Shown here piece by piece: positions 60,150-64,000 of a stretch of 64,000 nt of DNA. Source of the DNA: Callorhinus ursinus (Eukaryota > Chordata > Mammalia > Carnivora > Otariidae); NCBI RefSeq assembly GCF_003265705.1, contig NW_020312902.1:13254669-13318668 (forward strand), in the 5' to 3' direction. Within the stretch, counting starts at the first letter, position 1, and each line of letters begins with the position of its first letter. The notes under the pieces were generated by a model. That model made no database searches, was not told where the DNA came from, and saw only the letters and a program-made list of their open reading frames with translations. The translations under genes were made by a program, and so were the position numbers.

Positions 60150-60320
60150 CCCATACATCTTTATTATAATGTTTCTTACCTGATATTTAATAAATATAGG
60201 TCTGATTTTTCCACTGAACTGTGAGTTTTTTGAGGTCAAAGGCCATACTATTCATTTTTGCATTCCTAGTACCTAGCAGAAAAACGGGCATCTAGTTGGC
60301 ACTATTTAATGTTAAATGAA
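60150..60320 (+). mobile_element. L2 fossil
   Basis: 'actgaactgtgagttttttg', 'aggtcaaaggccatactatt' and 'tagtacctagcagaaaaacg' are the L2 3' end. Confidence 0.7.
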
Positions 60321-60639
60321 TAAATTAACAAAAGAAATAAAGAATGATTTACCACACTCTTCTAATCCATCCATTTTTTTTGAAGCATGCTTTATGCTGG
60401 CATCCATGAACTGGATGCAGGAGTCCCTCTGCCCATTACTAGTCAACCTACTCAGTCCATTCTCTACATATTTACTTCTTTGTCTCTCTCACCCTCTCTG
60501 GCTCTTTCTCTTTGTCTTATACTTTCTTAACATTTTTTTTTTTAATTTGTGGTATACCTAAGTCTATCTTCACAAAAAAAAGGAAAGCAGACAGTCTGAC
60601 ATTACGTTTTTATGAGTTCACAAATTATCAGTGTCTGTC

Positions 60640-60910
60640 TTAACTTTTTAAAAACAATTTTATTGAGTTATTTTTGACATGTAAAAATTGTATGTATTTA
60701 CAGTGTACAACTTGATATTTTGATATATGTATACATTGTGAAAAGACTGCCACAATCAAGCCGGTCTTGATCAAACAGGGGTGGCAGGGTGGGGGCAGGA
60801 GGGAGAAATGAAGACACATTGGTCAAAGGGTTCAAAGTTGCAGTTATGCAAGAGGGGTGAATCCTGTGGATCTAATGTACATGATGATGACAGTTAACAA
60901 TATTGTCTTG
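60640..60910. mobile_element. Two old L1 3' ends facing each other
   Basis: 60645-60770 reads as a reverse L1M end ('tttattgagttatttttgac', 'tacattgtgaaaagactgcc'). 60785-60910 reads as a forward L1M 3' UTR ('gttcaaagttgcagttatgc', 'tgatgacagttaacaatatt'). Family names are uncertain. Confidence 0.55.
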
Positions 60911-62239
60911 ACTTTTAAGAACTTGGTCATGTCACACTTTTTTTTTTTTTAATAGGATGAAGGTTACATAACCACCAAGTTGACCTAGAGAATGTTGGGC
61001 AGATCTGAATGGCTTTTCTTGAAAATGAGTTTCTTATTTCAAAATGGAAAACAATTGAGAATGGACTTCACCTTTCTTAACATGGATCTGCTTGGTTCTT
61101 AAAATAATCATAGTTGTTTTCGAGTATGCTGTGGCCACTAACTATTTAACTAGGAGAGAAGTCTAGGAGATAAGAAATCATTTGTTTGGTTTTCTGTTTG
61201 GGCGACTAGGATAAACTGATTATTGTATTGATAGGAAGAAGCCAAAGTGAGCTGATGACCTCTGTCCTTCTCAGAATTTCCTGACCACTGAAGGTCATTA
61301 TTAACACTAGCACAGGAAATAGCAGTGGGTGCTACCAGCATCCCAGGGAAGGAGGAGGCTTCGTGCCACTGCCATTGAGAACAAGGCAGAAGACAGTCAT
61401 TGTTACTATGTACAATATGAAGACAAAATACCACAGAGTAGACAAGGAGGGGCCATCACAGCCTTCCAGCTCTGAGATGGAGGTGTCAAGGAAAAGCCAA
61501 GCCCAAGTGGGAAAGAAAAAGTGGGAGATGGGAGGCCTGTTGTATGAACTGATTTCATATAGAAGGGGAAGAAGCATGAGTTAGAAGGAAGAATGAGATC
61601 AGAAGAAAAACTAAGAAACGCCAAAACCCAGGTGGGAAAGCTAGCATATACAGTAACTGAAGTCCAAGGAAGCCATTATAATCCATGCTTATGAGCATAA
61701 GGAAGGGGACAGCTCTACAGAGCCAGGGCGAGGAACAGATCCCGCAGTTTTCATTTATGGTCAACGTACCACTTGGAAGCTCAGGACTGTGCCATGCAGG
61801 TGACTTTAAGAGATTAGTAATTTCTAATACATGAATATTGTGAGCTGAGGTAATTATTAAAAACCAAACAAAATAAAACTCTCTAAACAAACTCCCAAAA
61901 ATATGACATGAGAAAATTTAATCTCTTAGGTATCAGAAATTTGGGTCTGGACGGCCTGCCATTTGTGAGAGCTAGTCTTTTTTGATTGCTAGGAGTTTTC
62001 TTTAATGCTCTGAAGTAACAATAGTGAATGGTTTCCCCAAGGGATGCACCTTCTTTCCCCCACTCAGTTCAGTAGCTCCTTCATGGTCAAGACAAAGGAA
62101 TTGGGAACTCTTTATTAGGTCCACAGCTGAAAGTGAAATTGGTAGGATGGTCACTACTCAGAGAGATAGATGTAAATGAAGTTCCAACAGACCTCCAAGT
62201 AGTGGCAAGACAGGACTATAAGATCAAAATAAAACAAAT

Positions 62240-63190
62240 TTCCTTGGTCAAATATTTATTGACACCTCTTATGTGCCTGGTCTGGCAGTGGCCTCTGTTC
62301 AAAGGATCTAGTGGTGAACAGGAAAGGGAAGGCCCTAGCTTAAGTAGAATTTACATTCTAACTTGAGAAGGCAAACGATATTCAGACAAATGGGTTGAAA
62401 AATATGAGTTGTAAAAAAACCTGAGTTATAAATACTTGTCATGAAGACAGTTAAAACAGAGTGATGTGATAGAGGGTGACTGCATAGCTACTTTGTACTG
62501 AAAATCTAAGAAAGTCCTCTTTTAAGAGGTGACATTTAAACTATGCAAAGACCCAGGTGAGAGCCATTTCCAACAGAGGGCAGATCTAGTGTGAAAGGAA
62601 GGTGCCGTGTGGGAAGGACAGAAAGACAGTCAGTGGCCTTAGGTTAGTGGGGAAATAGATTAGTAGAAGGAAATGGAATAAAAAATAAGGCCAGGAAGAC
62701 CATGAAGGACCTTATTTCCAGCTGAAATGAGAGAAATAGGATTTGATTTAAACCTTAAAACATAATTTTCATTTCTTTATAGTGAATGGATTGTCAGGAC
62801 TCAACATGGATACAAGGAGATGAACTAGGGGAAAGAGTAACAATTTTAAGAGACCATGTAAGAAAAGTGGTCTGGATCAACGTTACAGTAGTCTAGAAAG
62901 AAAGAGATGGAAAGGATATTTTTAGAGGTGAAATCAATAGGATTTGGTGATAGAATGTATACAGGTTGCTTGAGCAAAAGAAAGAAATCAGGGACAACAT
63001 AGATTTTTACGGTTAAGCAGTTGAGATCGGGAAATGGGAAGAACAGGAGAAGCAAAGCTTTCTGCTTGTTTCTGTTTGGTTCACTTCAAGGTTTAGATGC
63101 TTTTTGGACTTCCATGTTGTGATGTACTGTCAAGGAGACCTTTGGATGGATGGATCCAAATTTCCAGGAAGTAATCAAAGTTGGGAATAT
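62240..63190 (+). repeat. Long old interspersed repeat, family not fixed
   Basis: The longest of three copies of the same family: 'tatttattgacacctcttat', 'tagaatttacattctaactt', 'aagaggtgacatttaaacta', 'catgaaggaccttatttcca', 'gttacagtagtctagaaaga', 'tagatctggaagtcactttt'. Same orientation as the copies at 31230 and 52440. Confidence 0.6.
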
Positions 63191-63789
63191 AGATCTGGAA
63201 GTCACTTTTAAGGTAGGACTAACTTAAAGCAGAATGTTTAATAAGAAAGAAAAAAAAAAAAAAGCCCCACAGCCAGAGAAAGGAAAACAGTAACTAATGA
63301 TAAGCTCAAACTGAAAGCAACTAGGGTCACTGTCAATCATAAGTGTGTTCTAGAAATGACACTATTGTGAGAGGTGATGAAGCCACTGTGAGTCTAGTAT
63401 GTGTTCACAGATAGATAACGTGAATAATAGAAGAAATTATCCTACTAAATCCTAAATACTAGGTTTAGTTACAATCCTTGTAGAGAAACTGACAATCAAT
63501 GTGATTAAAGTTAAAAAACAGGTTGTTCTAGAAACAGGTTACATGAATTGAAGATAGCTTAGGGAAAAGAAGAATAGAGCTGAATTCATTACCTTGCCTT
63601 TTAATTTTTTTTAGTAAGAAAGCTGTAGTTAAACAAATAAAAACAAACCTATTTGTTGACTACTGAAAAGGGGAAATGTCTGTGAAAGAAATCAGTCATT
63701 GGATGCATAAAAATATTAATTAAAAATACAGATAAAATAAAGGAGAAAATATTTCCATTCTCATAACTGTTCCAAAGAGAACAGTCAAA

Positions 63790-63910
63790 TATTTTTGCAC
63801 AAGAATTTAAGCTCCCAAGTATTTTGTCTTGTTCACTTTTACAACCCAGCCCTTAAACGAATGCTGGATAGATAGTATATGCTCAATGAATGTGTGAGGA
63901 ATGAATGCAT
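63790..63910 (+). mobile_element. L2 fossil
   Basis: 'agaatttaagctcccaagta', 'tttgtcttgttcacttttac' and 'atgctcaatgaatgtgtgag' are the L2 3' end. Confidence 0.7.
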
Positions 63911-64000
63911 AAATGCATAAAATCTGTTCTGAGTTGCATCTCTGATCATTTTCCAGAACTTAGAAAGGTTAGACAAAGAAATCTCTTGAGGTCCTTTCTA

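Larger units (their letters stand above)
59198..64000 (-). other. SORCS1 intron (partial)
   Basis: This is the intron upstream of the first exon in the window, at least 4.8 kb and running off the end. It has L2, L1M and a long unassigned old repeat. Nothing is recognised in 59198-60145, 60325-60530 or 60960-62235. A 15-base poly-A lies at 63249-63263. Confidence 0.85.

Overview
The window is a piece of a mammalian genome, most likely from a caniform carnivore. Eleven copies of a carnivore tRNA-derived SINE (Can-SINE) are present. Their heads read 'cgcctgggtggctcag' and their tails are (AAAT)n followed by AATCTT. The younger copies have the 'gcctgcttctccctc...cttgtgttccctctc' body that I associate with bears, seals and mustelids, and none resembles the dog-specific SINEC_Cf type, so a non-canid caniform is my inference. 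Carnivore L1 3' ends, older L1M, L2, MIR, hAT, Tigger-like, MLT1-like and L3/CR1 fossils make up the rest. A run of ten N marks an assembly gap inside a (TG)n tract.

There is one gene, on the minus strand. I recognise eight consecutive internal coding exons of SORCS1, a VPS10-domain sorting receptor, from 5' to 3' at 59197-59090, 34202-34085, 33075-32942, 22713-22600, 19551-19380, 16995-16809, 10984-10851 and 1450-1327. They total 1,091 nt. All junctions are AG/GT and the reading frame runs through all eight without a stop, including four codons split between exons that spell the expected residue. Together they encode the last Asp-box blade of the VPS10 beta-propeller, the ten-cysteine 10CC module (exactly ten cysteines), a PKD domain with a VDFGDG core, and most of a second PKD-like membrane-proximal domain. 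The signal peptide, propeptide and most of the propeller lie beyond 64000. The membrane span and cytoplasmic tail lie before position 1.

Layout: 1-1326 is intron with nothing recognised. 1451-10850 is a 9.4 kb intron with nested SINE-in-L1, CA repeats and MIRs. 10985-16808 holds a truncated young L1 and a 67-nt pure pyrimidine tract. 16996-22599 holds two short introns with little repeat content. 22714-32941 holds an L1, two SINEs and a long old repeat. 33076-34084 is a 1 kb intron with nothing recognised. 34203-59089 is a 24.9 kb intron with an L3/CR1 reverse-transcriptase fossil, an MLT1-like LTR, the assembly gap, a truncated L1 with a perfect 19-bp target duplication, and a five-element nest at 53.4-54.8 kb. 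59198-64000 is intron with L2, L1M and a long old repeat.

I found no second protein gene, RNA gene, CRISPR array or unknown system. The most useful observations concern the structure and splicing of SORCS1 and the layered insertion history of its introns.
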